Shown here: one piece after another, positions 9,401 through 16,280 of the stretch
Position numbering within the stretch: position 1 is the stretch's first letter
How the letters are laid out: every line of letters begins with the position of its first letter
NCBI RefSeq assembly: GCF_001632745.1
Contig: NZ_LQRT01000013.1
Span: forward strand, 372,001 to 436,000
Reading direction: 5' to 3'
Source of the DNA: Aquimarina aggregata
Lineage (GTDB): Bacteria > Bacteroidota > Bacteroidia > Flavobacteriales > Flavobacteriaceae
DNA length: 64,000 nucleotides
Program-made: the position numbers and the translations under genes
Notes under the pieces: generated by a model
Databases searched by the model: none
What the model was told of the DNA's origin: nothing
Seen by the model: the letters and a program-made list of their open reading frames with translations, nothing else

Positions 9401-9592
9401 GTCTGCATAGAACTTTTTACTGTCTGTATCGTTCGAATTATCGTGAAGCGTAAAATATTTAGTACGATCTAATTGAGAAATATTCCCCAAAAACTTTTGA
9501 GTTTTATAATCGATAGTTACCGTTTGCGAAAACAAAGGTGTTCGCAACATTACTAGTAATAGCAAAATTACTAGCGTTCTTAATTGAATCAT
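6419..9592 (-). CDS. secreted GH86 beta-agarase/porphyranase with ricin-type CBM and T9SS sorting domain
   Basis: 1057 aa exported enzyme for agar- or porphyran-type galactans. Layout: signal peptide (1-22, ending LFSQ); GH86 catalytic region about 26-600, with LDRTKYFTLHDNSND near 41, acid/base Glu152 in EPMNEPFVH and nucleophile Glu281 in AITEYGG; two ~100-residue repeats (about 612-715 and 720-822), each with a DSY...REI/REL..FWSS...GYV.K.HIRP pattern; a ricin-B-like lectin domain about 826-967 with three QKW/QWK-type motifs; then a type A T9SS C-terminal domain (IIAPNPVKEAL to the end). Catalytic residues are inferred from clan GH-A layout. Its paralogue lies 386 bases upstream on the same strand and lacks the lectin domain. 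Agarase versus porphyranase cannot be settled from sequence reading. Confidence 0.9.
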   Translation of the reverse strand: MIQLRTLVILLLLVMLRTPLFSQTVTIDYKTQKFLGNISQLDRTKYFTLHDNSNDTDSKKFYADFNVSPGRGFWGPFSHANSKTGSVGNYPNFINSNNTSVRNVTRYVGTEHPRNVVRYNLNKEKGAAWAAEYYKNHVDDSGRPEFFEPMNEPFVHAGDDVFKPQQPDNKKMKYRMAEWFGAIGKKFDETPELAKIKVIGYSSAWPSLELWDFRHWNENMKMFMDVAGNHMDAFAVHLYDGVNVTGQDNKRSGSNSEAILDLIETYSYTKWGRVKPHAITEYGGIEKGYGPNYSDIKSAISLKSINGILFNLLDREDRMAISIPFITGKARWHITGANNYQPYTPSLWRPLSVTPTSNPNKPILKNWKYTAKIDFYRLWSEVKGKRVLVKSDNPDIQIQGFVNGKKLYVALNNLDDKTQKATLNMTSNLAGLQKVRIKSLKIFDNANPKYSDTERTTAPANITLIAGETVVLEYTFANTISSTNTIRTVNYYSKKHLQTINANSEISFSFNGVKTGTGYANLKMSIGRKHDKSKSPIVKVNGTRVSVPANWKGYDQRNRNDFFGTIDIPVAMNLLKGNTTVTVQFPDGGGRISSVILGVNKYDNDVVEENKDTISFSNINSVLQVADSYTVDVDYEAAKNREIQVGFWSSTGWIASSAVQTVSAGKGTKSITVQLPKPTEPGTGYVFKAHIRPVGGTWQEALKWAQVNSITIEAVPQFKDEVSFKDPKTTIISADSYNFDIGYEASTNRELVVEFWSSLGWVAQQKEVVTAGKGVKSITVKLPSKPAPGTGYVYKTHIRPIGTTWREALQWDTVNGITVIAENTQLIANGTYYISSSENSQRLLSRALEKHSAVMRNPGNFEDQKWIFEHKGDDVYTIKNKGTNRYLEVPFGSCVNGANVATWTDATDAHKQWKAVSNGNGIFGLKPMHCIQKSLDRAAGATNANAQLWDYNSGNRNQKWKIVPADNTLSKSAVTREVASFDAKKLIIAPNPVKEALVLYNLNTFSDIRILDLRGQEVMSKRIKEKNDENIIDVSGLESGVYFIVINNGPAVKILKE

Positions 9593-9978
9593 GTGTTAGT
9601 TAGTTTAGGTGGTTTTAAGATGTTTTTTTTGTGTGTGTTTATGTAATCTATTACTTTATTTGTAAGCTAATACTAGTTGAGTTTATTCAATAATTAAAGT
9701 GAAATTAATACCCCTCTAATACCTATATCTGTGTAAGCTATTATTCGTTACTTAAAAAATAGAATTCGTAACCATATAGAAAGAATTCGAAAGAGATGTG
9801 GTTTACCAGTCAAAATAATACTTGAGACACACATATTTAAAAACAAATAACTAAAACTTTGACTAACAAATACTTAATTAACAAAAAAGACAAAGTCTTT
9901 CTTGTAAAAGAAAGAACTCTATCAAAACAAATAAAAAAAGCCGCTTTGATAGTCTAAGCGGCCTTTTTCATGTTACTC
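9593..9978. other. intergenic region between the two GH86 genes
   Basis: 386 bases, strongly A+T rich, upstream of the 6419-9592 gene and downstream of the 9979-12687 gene. It holds the terminator of the latter. No minus-strand TAnnTTTG match or small ORF was found, so the promoter of the downstream GH86 gene is not recognised. Confidence 0.6.
9936..9967 (-). terminator. terminator after the upstream GH86 gene
   Basis: Stem gccgctt/aagcggc (9940-9946 with 9956-9962) with a 9-base loop, flanked by A-run and T-run on opposite sides. On the minus strand the T-run follows the stem, 17 bases after the stop of the 9979-12687 gene. It therefore separates the two GH86 transcripts. Confidence 0.85.
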
Positions 9979-12687
9979 TTATTGTTTTAAAAATTTAGTA
10001 AAAGGAGAATTATTAATTGATATAAAGTAAATACCTCGTTTATAACTAGACACGTCTATACTATTATATTTACTGATAACTTTTGACAGTACCTTTTGCC
10101 CTTTTAAATTCGACACCTGTATCAATACTGGGTTTGTTAAATTATGAATTGTAAACTTTTCCTTAACGGGATTTGAAGATATTCTTAGATTATTGATATT
10201 AAACAACATATCTTCTTTCTCTCCTCCACCAATTATGGTAACATTATTAACCTGATCTGTATCAATTGCTTGTTGCCAATTTGTACCCAATGGTCGTATA
10301 TGGGTTTTATAAACATAACCCTCACCAGGTGACGGAGCAGAAGATAAGTTTACTGTTATCGATTTAACACCTCGCCCTGTTGGCACAATTTCTTTTTGTT
10401 GCCCCATCCAGTTGGTAGCTGACCAGAATTCTACAACAATTTCTCTATCAGTTGAAGCTTCATAATCTAAATTAAAAGAATAGGATGTTGTTGAAGGAAT
10501 CGTAGTAGGCGCATCTTTAAATGATACAAGATCATCATACTCTATAATTTCTGAGATAACAATATTATCTATTTGTGCAGTATCCAGATATTTCCCTTCG
10601 TTTTCTCCGATAGGCCTGATATATGTCTTAAAAGAGTATTGGTCTCCTGGTTCTGCCATAGCAGGTAATTTTAAACTTATTGATCTAGTACCTGATCCTG
10701 CAGGTACCACTAATCGTTTACTGCTTGCGAGCTTACTTTTTGCTAACCAAAACTCAGCAATAATCTCACGGTTTGTTGTTGCTTCATAATTAACATTTAT
10801 ACTATAAGAATCAGCTATCGGAAGACTTGTAATAACTTCAGGAAAAAGAATTGTGTCTTTCTTTCCAATCACAGCTTTATCATACTTTTCAACTTCTAAA
10901 ATCATTGAACTTACTCTACCCCCACTATCAGGGAAGTTTACAGTTATCGTATTGTCTACTTTTAACAACTCTATCGGAAAAGGTATATCGATGGTTCCAA
11001 AAAAGTCACCTCTATTTCTTTGATCATATCCTTTCCAATTTGTTGGTACATGAACTTCTACTCCGTTTATTTTTAGTTTTGGAGATTTAGAAACATTATG
11101 CTTTCTTCCGATTGCCATTTTTAACTTAGCAAACCCACTTCCCACTTGGACATTATTAAAATTAAAAACAATATCCGTGTTAGCTTCTATTTTTTGAAGG
11201 TGTTTTGTAGTATAATAGTTTTTACTTCGAATTGTATTTGCAAAAGCTAAGTCCGTATTAAATGTATACTCTAAAACAACGGTTTCATTTGGAATTAAAG
11301 TTATCGTATTAGGTGCTTTTTCTATTTCGGAATCTGTATATTCGGGATTAGAGTTTTCATATATCCGTAAACTCTTACTTCTAATTTTTTGTAAACCAGA
11401 CAAACCAGAAACCATATTAAGCTCTACAACTTGTTCTTTATCATCTAAATTATTTAATGCTACATACACTTTTTTATCTGTTGCGAATCCTTGAATTTGA
11501 ACATCTGGATTGCTACTATTAACAAGAATTCTTTTCCCTTTTACATCAGACCATAGTTTATAGAAATCTATTTTAGCTGTATAACTCCAGTCTTCTAAAA
11601 TTGGTCTATTTGGGTTATCTGTTGGTGTAATCGATAAAGGTCTCCATAGTGCTGGTATATACGTTTGATAATTATTAGAAGCATTAATATACCAAGTTGC
11701 TTTACCTGTAATAAAAGGAATAGAGATTGCCATTCTATTCTCTCTTTCTAATAGGTTAAATAAAAGAGCATTAATTGATTTTAAAGATATAGCACTTTTA
11801 ATATCACTATACCCAGCTGGATATCCTCTTTCGATACCACCATATTCTGTGATCGCATGAGGTTTAATGACTCCCCATTTTGCATAACTGTATGTTTCTA
11901 TCAGATCCAAAATAGCTTCAGAATTACTTCCTGATCGTTTATTATCCTGTCCTGTTACATTAACACCATCATACAGATGTGTGGCAAATGCATCAATATG
12001 ATCTCCTGCTACATCCATAAACATTTTCATACGTGAATCCCAATGTCCAAAATCCCACAGTTCCATAGAGGGCCAAGCACTAGAATACCCTATTACTTTC
12101 ATTTTTGATAATTCGGGAGTTTCATCAAACTTTTTACCTATTGCACCAAACCATTCTGCCATTCGAATACGCATTTTTTGAGCATCGGGCTGTTGTTCTG
12201 AAAATACTGCATCTCCAGAATGTACAAAAGGTTCATTCATAGGCTCAAAAAACTCTGGTCTACCAGAATCATTTACATGATTTTTGTAATATTCGGCCGC
12301 CCAAGCAGCTCCTTTTTCTTTATCTAAATCATATCTAACTACATTTCTTGGATGTTCTGTGGCGACAAAGCGCGAAACATTTCGTTCACTAGTATTATCT
12401 GAAGCTATATATTCTGGGTATTCTCCTACTACACCCGTTTTGTTTTTTGCATAGGAAAAAGCTCCCCAAAAGCCTCTACCACGCGTGACATTAAAATCCT
12501 TATAAAGCTTTTGATGATCTGCATCGTTTGAATTACTATGAATGGTAAAATATTTAGTCCTATCCAAATCTGATACTGTCCCTAAATATCGTTCTGTAGA
12601 CATATCTATATCTACTTTTGTTTGCGCAGTTACGCTTGGCAATGACAAAAGCATCATTACCCCTAAAATAAAGTTTAAGGTTTTCAT
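9979..12687 (-). CDS. secreted GH86 beta-agarase/porphyranase with T9SS sorting domain
   Basis: 902 aa paralogue of the next gene downstream. Layout: signal peptide (1-21, ending SVTAQ); GH86 region with LDRTKYFTIHSNSND near 41, Glu152 in EPMNEPFVH and Glu281 in AITEYGGIERGY at exactly the same positions as in the paralogue; two ~100-residue beta repeats; then a type A T9SS sorting domain (ISSNPVKEKFTIHN to the end). The ricin-type lectin domain of the paralogue is absent. Alignment by eye shows high identity in the catalytic part and lower identity in the repeats, consistent with tandem duplication followed by divergence. Red-algal galactan hydrolysis is the likely role. Confidence 0.9.
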   Translation of the reverse strand: MKTLNFILGVMMLLSLPSVTAQTKVDIDMSTERYLGTVSDLDRTKYFTIHSNSNDADHQKLYKDFNVTRGRGFWGAFSYAKNKTGVVGEYPEYIASDNTSERNVSRFVATEHPRNVVRYDLDKEKGAAWAAEYYKNHVNDSGRPEFFEPMNEPFVHSGDAVFSEQQPDAQKMRIRMAEWFGAIGKKFDETPELSKMKVIGYSSAWPSMELWDFGHWDSRMKMFMDVAGDHIDAFATHLYDGVNVTGQDNKRSGSNSEAILDLIETYSYAKWGVIKPHAITEYGGIERGYPAGYSDIKSAISLKSINALLFNLLERENRMAISIPFITGKATWYINASNNYQTYIPALWRPLSITPTDNPNRPILEDWSYTAKIDFYKLWSDVKGKRILVNSSNPDVQIQGFATDKKVYVALNNLDDKEQVVELNMVSGLSGLQKIRSKSLRIYENSNPEYTDSEIEKAPNTITLIPNETVVLEYTFNTDLAFANTIRSKNYYTTKHLQKIEANTDIVFNFNNVQVGSGFAKLKMAIGRKHNVSKSPKLKINGVEVHVPTNWKGYDQRNRGDFFGTIDIPFPIELLKVDNTITVNFPDSGGRVSSMILEVEKYDKAVIGKKDTILFPEVITSLPIADSYSINVNYEATTNREIIAEFWLAKSKLASSKRLVVPAGSGTRSISLKLPAMAEPGDQYSFKTYIRPIGENEGKYLDTAQIDNIVISEIIEYDDLVSFKDAPTTIPSTTSYSFNLDYEASTDREIVVEFWSATNWMGQQKEIVPTGRGVKSITVNLSSAPSPGEGYVYKTHIRPLGTNWQQAIDTDQVNNVTIIGGGEKEDMLFNINNLRISSNPVKEKFTIHNLTNPVLIQVSNLKGQKVLSKVISKYNSIDVSSYKRGIYFISINNSPFTKFLKQ

Positions 12688-13080
12688 TTTTTTGTGTTTT
12701 GTGTGTTAATATTCGCTACTGGTTAATAAATATTATGATATATATAATTCTACTTTAGAAAAGTGAACTAATCACCTATTTCTGTTTAAGCAAAATGTCT
12801 TATTCTTAATTAGATATTATAACTTAGCTATATCTAGTTATTTAACTTGTTTTGTTTTAAAAGAGGTAGCCAAAAAACATGCATCATGAAATTCGAAAAC
12901 AAAACGTTTACATTAAAGAAGAAAAAACGAACGATGAAGCATTCTTTAGTATAAATTTCTTTTTAAATGTAAAATAAACATTTAAAAATAATAAATATAT
13001 TAACACTATTAATAAAAATTAACTAAATAAACATTGCTTTTATTAATTAATCATTACTATAACAATAATTCTAGGGTAAT
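12688..13080. other. divergent intergenic region, GH86 / methyltransferase
   Basis: 393 bases of very A+T-rich DNA between two divergently transcribed genes; it must carry both promoters. No TAnnTTTG match in either orientation and no credible small ORF were found by eye. Confidence 0.5.
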
Positions 13081-13902
13081 ATGCAAATTCACGAAACTGC
13101 TTTTATAGTATCAACTTACAGATCATATCATGAGGATATAAGCAAAGACATTTATGCCAAATTATGGAACAATCCAGATACTGATGCTTTAATACCAGAA
13201 ATTCTTACTACTGTATCAAAACATGAAGCTATTTTACATAGTCTTAGAAATCGCTTTTTTTATGAAGAAATAAGAGGTTTTTTTAAAGCCAACAATGGCG
13301 GAACACTCATTAATTTTGGTTCTGGTTTTAGTATGTATCAATTCTCTTTTGACTCATCAATCGCTACTATAGAAATAGATAAAAAAGATATCATTGATTA
13401 TAAAAAAGACAAAATAGATCACTGGACAAAAGAACACAAATTACCCCAAAGGGATATCCAATACACTGCCATTGATTTTAATCAAAATAGTATACAACAA
13501 ATAATAGCAATATTGTCTCCAATGATCAAAAAAAAACCAATATTCATATTAATTGAAGGTGTTTTCTTTTTTTTGGATCGAAAAACTACAAATAAATTGT
13601 TTACTGTTTTTAAAGAACTGCAGAACCCAGGTGATATGGTTGGATGTGTTACTTATCTTCCGGATGTTGAACAAACTGAAGTATACAAGCGCCTTTTACA
13701 TTATTTTGACAGTCATAATGATACTAATGATTCTTTTTCTCATCAAACCATTCCCCACTCTTATTTTTCTAAAATAGAAGGATATACCTTAAAGGAACAT
13801 ACTGATGAGTTCGAATTATCGAAAATCTATACTACAGACACTAATATCAATAGTAAAAAGGAAATATTGAATGAAACAATGTATATTTTAGAAAGGCATT
13901 AA
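13081..13902 (+). CDS. class I SAM-dependent methyltransferase, LCM/PPM1-like
   Basis: 273 aa. GGTLINFGSGFSMYQFSF (about residue 73) is the SAM-binding glycine loop, IATIEIDKKDII the acidic residue after strand 2, and FILIEGVFFFLDRKTTNKLF matches the EG-(V/L)-x-x-(F/Y)-(L) segment of the leucine carboxyl methyltransferase-type family. Bacterial members of this family often act on small molecules or polyketides; substrate unknown. Its stop codon abuts the stop of the convergent small membrane gene with no spacer. Confidence 0.75.
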   Translation: MQIHETAFIVSTYRSYHEDISKDIYAKLWNNPDTDALIPEILTTVSKHEAILHSLRNRFFYEEIRGFFKANNGGTLINFGSGFSMYQFSFDSSIATIEIDKKDIIDYKKDKIDHWTKEHKLPQRDIQYTAIDFNQNSIQQIIAILSPMIKKKPIFILIEGVFFFLDRKTTNKLFTVFKELQNPGDMVGCVTYLPDVEQTEVYKRLLHYFDSHNDTNDSFSHQTIPHSYFSKIEGYTLKEHTDEFELSKIYTTDTNINSKKEILNETMYILERH

Positions 13903-14118
13903 TCAAGCTGAGAGCATAGCCCCACAAATTCCGAGTCCAACTACAAGATATATACCAGCAAGTATAAAGAATACTTTTCCTGCTTTGCGACTAGTGGTTT
14001 TAAACAAAATCAAACCAATAATAGCTAGAAGTACTGGTGGCCCAAGAAGAATTAATAAAATTAGATAAACGATTCCTGCATAATTTCCACCTTCTAATAA
14101 AATTGAATTTGTTATCAT
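13903..14118 (-). CDS. small two-helix membrane protein of the radical SAM operon
   Basis: 71 aa, not recognised as a named family. Two hydrophobic segments (about 15-40, IVYLILLILLGPPVLLAIIGLILF; about 48-69, VFFILAGIYLVVGLGICGAML) are joined by a short basic loop (KTTSRKAGK). The start overlaps the stop of the radical SAM gene by 4 bases (ATGA), showing translational coupling. It probably anchors or assists the lipid-directed enzymes encoded upstream (inference from operon only). Confidence 0.65.
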   Translation of the reverse strand: MITNSILLEGGNYAGIVYLILLILLGPPVLLAIIGLILFKTTSRKAGKVFFILAGIYLVVGLGICGAMLSA

Positions 14119-15509
14119 ACTGTTTCTTTTCTTAATTGTTCTAAATACTCTTGTTTATCATCGCGATAAAACAAATTCATCGTCTCAAACGGAATGATTT
14201 TATAATCCTTATTTACGATATGTACACAAGATTTTTTAATTGCTCTTACATCAAAGTTATACGCATCTATAAACTGCATAATTATGATTCTAAAAAGATT
14301 ATCATACCCTAAGTCTGGCGCATCAATTTCTGGCAAACAACACATAATAGATTGTAAATTTTCTGAAGCGGTCTCAACAGAGTTACCTGTACTAAACAAC
14401 TCTAATACCTTACCATGTAATTCTGAATCTTGCTCATAGACAATAGTATTTTTACCATTATCTAATAAATCTGCAGGATTGATATATCGTGTAAGTGGTA
14501 AAATCCCATCTTCGTTTTTTAATGCATACCCCATGACCAATGCGTCTGGATTACAAGGCACAGGTATCAAATCATCAGACTCAAATACAGGAAATTGTTC
14601 TAGAATCTTTCTTCTTACTTCGGTTAATGTAATTCTATCGGTTTGCGTGTCAAAATCCTCTAATCGCCCAGCAATTTGTGTAGGCTGAAATGTCACCCCA
14701 CGAACACATTTTTGTTTTGTCGCAAAAGATATAACTTCTCCCATTTCATTATCATTTAACCCTTTTTGTAATGTAACTACTAAGGTGGTTGAAAGATTAA
14801 ACTGATTTAAATGGGTTATCGCCTGCTTTCTAACTTTGGTGAGATCTTCTCCTCTTAATTTCTCTAGGACGTCCGCTTGCAAAGAATCAAACTGAAGATA
14901 AATTTCAAAGTCCGGCATATAACTAGCCAATTGTTCTGTGAACTTTATATCCTTGGCGATACGAACACCATTAGTATTCACCATTAAATGTCTAATTGGT
15001 AATTGTTTTGCATAATCCAAAATTTCAAAAAACTGAGGATGAATTGTGGGTTCTCCCCCACTTATCTGCACAACATCTGGTTCTTTTTCATTTTCAACAA
15101 TGGTATCTAACATCTTTTTAATTTCATCTAAAGAACGATGTCTACCATAATGAGGTGATGAAGAAGCATAACAAGTAGGGCATGTTAGATTGCAACGATC
15201 CGTTACTTCTATTATCGACAAACAAGAATGTTGCTCATGATCAGGACATAATCCACAATCATAAGGACAACCATAATCTGTAGTTGTATTAAATTTATAA
15301 GGGAATTCTGAAGGTTTATTATAGTTTCTAATGTTCTTATAATATTCTATATCATCTGCTATTAACACCTTAGATCGTCCATGCTCTGGACATCGTTTTA
15401 GCATATAAACTTTGTCTTCTTCAAAGACAATTTTGGCATCTATTCTCTTAAGACAAGTTGGACATAAACTTAAGGTATAATCGTAATACGTATACTTTCT
15501 AGTAGGCAT
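14115..15509 (-). CDS. radical SAM enzyme of the MJ0619/Tes (tetraether lipid synthase-like) type
   Basis: 464 aa. Cysteines are arranged as in the MJ0619/Tes group: CPTC at 16-19 and CPEHG at 40 (rubredoxin-like site), CPYDCGLC at 81-88 with C96 (auxiliary cluster), and the radical SAM CNLTCPTC at 106-113 (CX3CX2C). GGEP follows at 151-154, and late cysteines at 319, 390, 391 and 428 (CVHIV then IIPFETMN) resemble the family C-terminus. Known members couple lipid alkyl chains by C-C bond formation or act as radical methylases. It overlaps the Lgt-like gene by 11 bases and the small membrane gene by 4. Lipid substrate is inferred from family and context; no isoprenoid-ether pathway is visible here. 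Confidence 0.75.
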   Translation of the reverse strand: MPTRKYTYYDYTLSLCPTCLKRIDAKIVFEEDKVYMLKRCPEHGRSKVLIADDIEYYKNIRNYNKPSEFPYKFNTTTDYGCPYDCGLCPDHEQHSCLSIIEVTDRCNLTCPTCYASSSPHYGRHRSLDEIKKMLDTIVENEKEPDVVQISGGEPTIHPQFFEILDYAKQLPIRHLMVNTNGVRIAKDIKFTEQLASYMPDFEIYLQFDSLQADVLEKLRGEDLTKVRKQAITHLNQFNLSTTLVVTLQKGLNDNEMGEVISFATKQKCVRGVTFQPTQIAGRLEDFDTQTDRITLTEVRRKILEQFPVFESDDLIPVPCNPDALVMGYALKNEDGILPLTRYINPADLLDNGKNTIVYEQDSELHGKVLELFSTGNSVETASENLQSIMCCLPEIDAPDLGYDNLFRIIIMQFIDAYNFDVRAIKKSCVHIVNKDYKIIPFETMNLFYRDDKQEYLEQLRKETV

Positions 15510-16239
15510 AAAATAGTTTTCGAATAGTTTTATGATAGTAAATCCAGCATAAGATACACAAATACTGAATACTACTTAATCCGAAAATCAAAAAAACATT
15601 GGGTTTTAGAAATTCTATACAAAATCGAAATAAAAAGTAAGAGATCATAAAATACTGAAATAACAGTCCGTTTTTATATTTATAATTTCTCTGAAAATAT
15701 CTCAAACACCACCAAAGCACTATCAGAAAAACGATTTCAAACAAGGCAATTGGGTATCTAAACACACCATCACCTAAGTCCATTCCTAAAAAAGAGGTTG
15801 TTTCTTTTCCATAAGTAAACTCGTTAATACCAGCCAAAAAACATCCTATTCTACCAATAATAATTCCTAAAATTATTGGATAGGTAAACAAATCCCCTGA
15901 AGACTTATTTTCTTTAATAATTTTCTTAGCTAGTTCTACACCAAGCAATCCTCCAAAAAGCCCACCCATTATGGTTTTAACACTAAGCAAATAGATTAAA
16001 TATTCTGGCGTGAAATCTACTATTGGATTTTCTAAAAAACCTAAAATACGAGACCCTAAAAAAGCACCAAAGACAGCACCAATAATAATAGAAAGTCGAT
16101 TTGTAGAAGGTATTGGGTCTTGAATTCGTTTTTTGAGATATACGTAATATCGAAACCCAATAAAAAATGCAGCGTATTCTAAAATTAAATGGATATTCAC
16201 TTTAACACCAAATACTACAGGTTCAAAAGGAATATCCAT
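15499..16239 (-). CDS. Lgt-like multispanning membrane protein (paralogue of prolipoprotein diacylglyceryl transferase)
   Basis: 246 aa with about seven hydrophobic segments. Lgt landmarks are recognisable but altered: GRIGCFLAG (129-137) replaces the catalytic GRxGNFxN, so Asn is Cys; the loop that carries the essential His in Lgt reads VKTIMGGLFGG (about 87-97), without His; RYPIALFE (161-168) replaces HPAQLYE; and FRFCIEFLKP keeps the terminal Arg/Glu pattern. A canonical lgt is present at 55789-56721. This copy therefore probably lacks lipoprotein acylation activity and may bind or present a diacylglycerol lipid to the radical SAM partner encoded by the next, overlapping gene (inference). 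Confidence 0.75.
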   Translation of the reverse strand: MDIPFEPVVFGVKVNIHLILEYAAFFIGFRYYVYLKKRIQDPIPSTNRLSIIIGAVFGAFLGSRILGFLENPIVDFTPEYLIYLLSVKTIMGGLFGGLLGVELAKKIIKENKSSGDLFTYPIILGIIIGRIGCFLAGINEFTYGKETTSFLGMDLGDGVFRYPIALFEIVFLIVLWWCLRYFQRNYKYKNGLLFQYFMISYFLFRFCIEFLKPNVFLIFGLSSIQYLCILCWIYYHKTIRKLFYAY

Positions 16240-16280
16240 TTATAATTATTTCTATTTTAAAATCGAAATATAAGCTTTAT

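Noticed and set aside
6419..12687. GH86 pair as a classical SusC/SusD polysaccharide utilisation locus
   Set aside because: No TonB-dependent receptor or SusD-like gene was found anywhere in the window.
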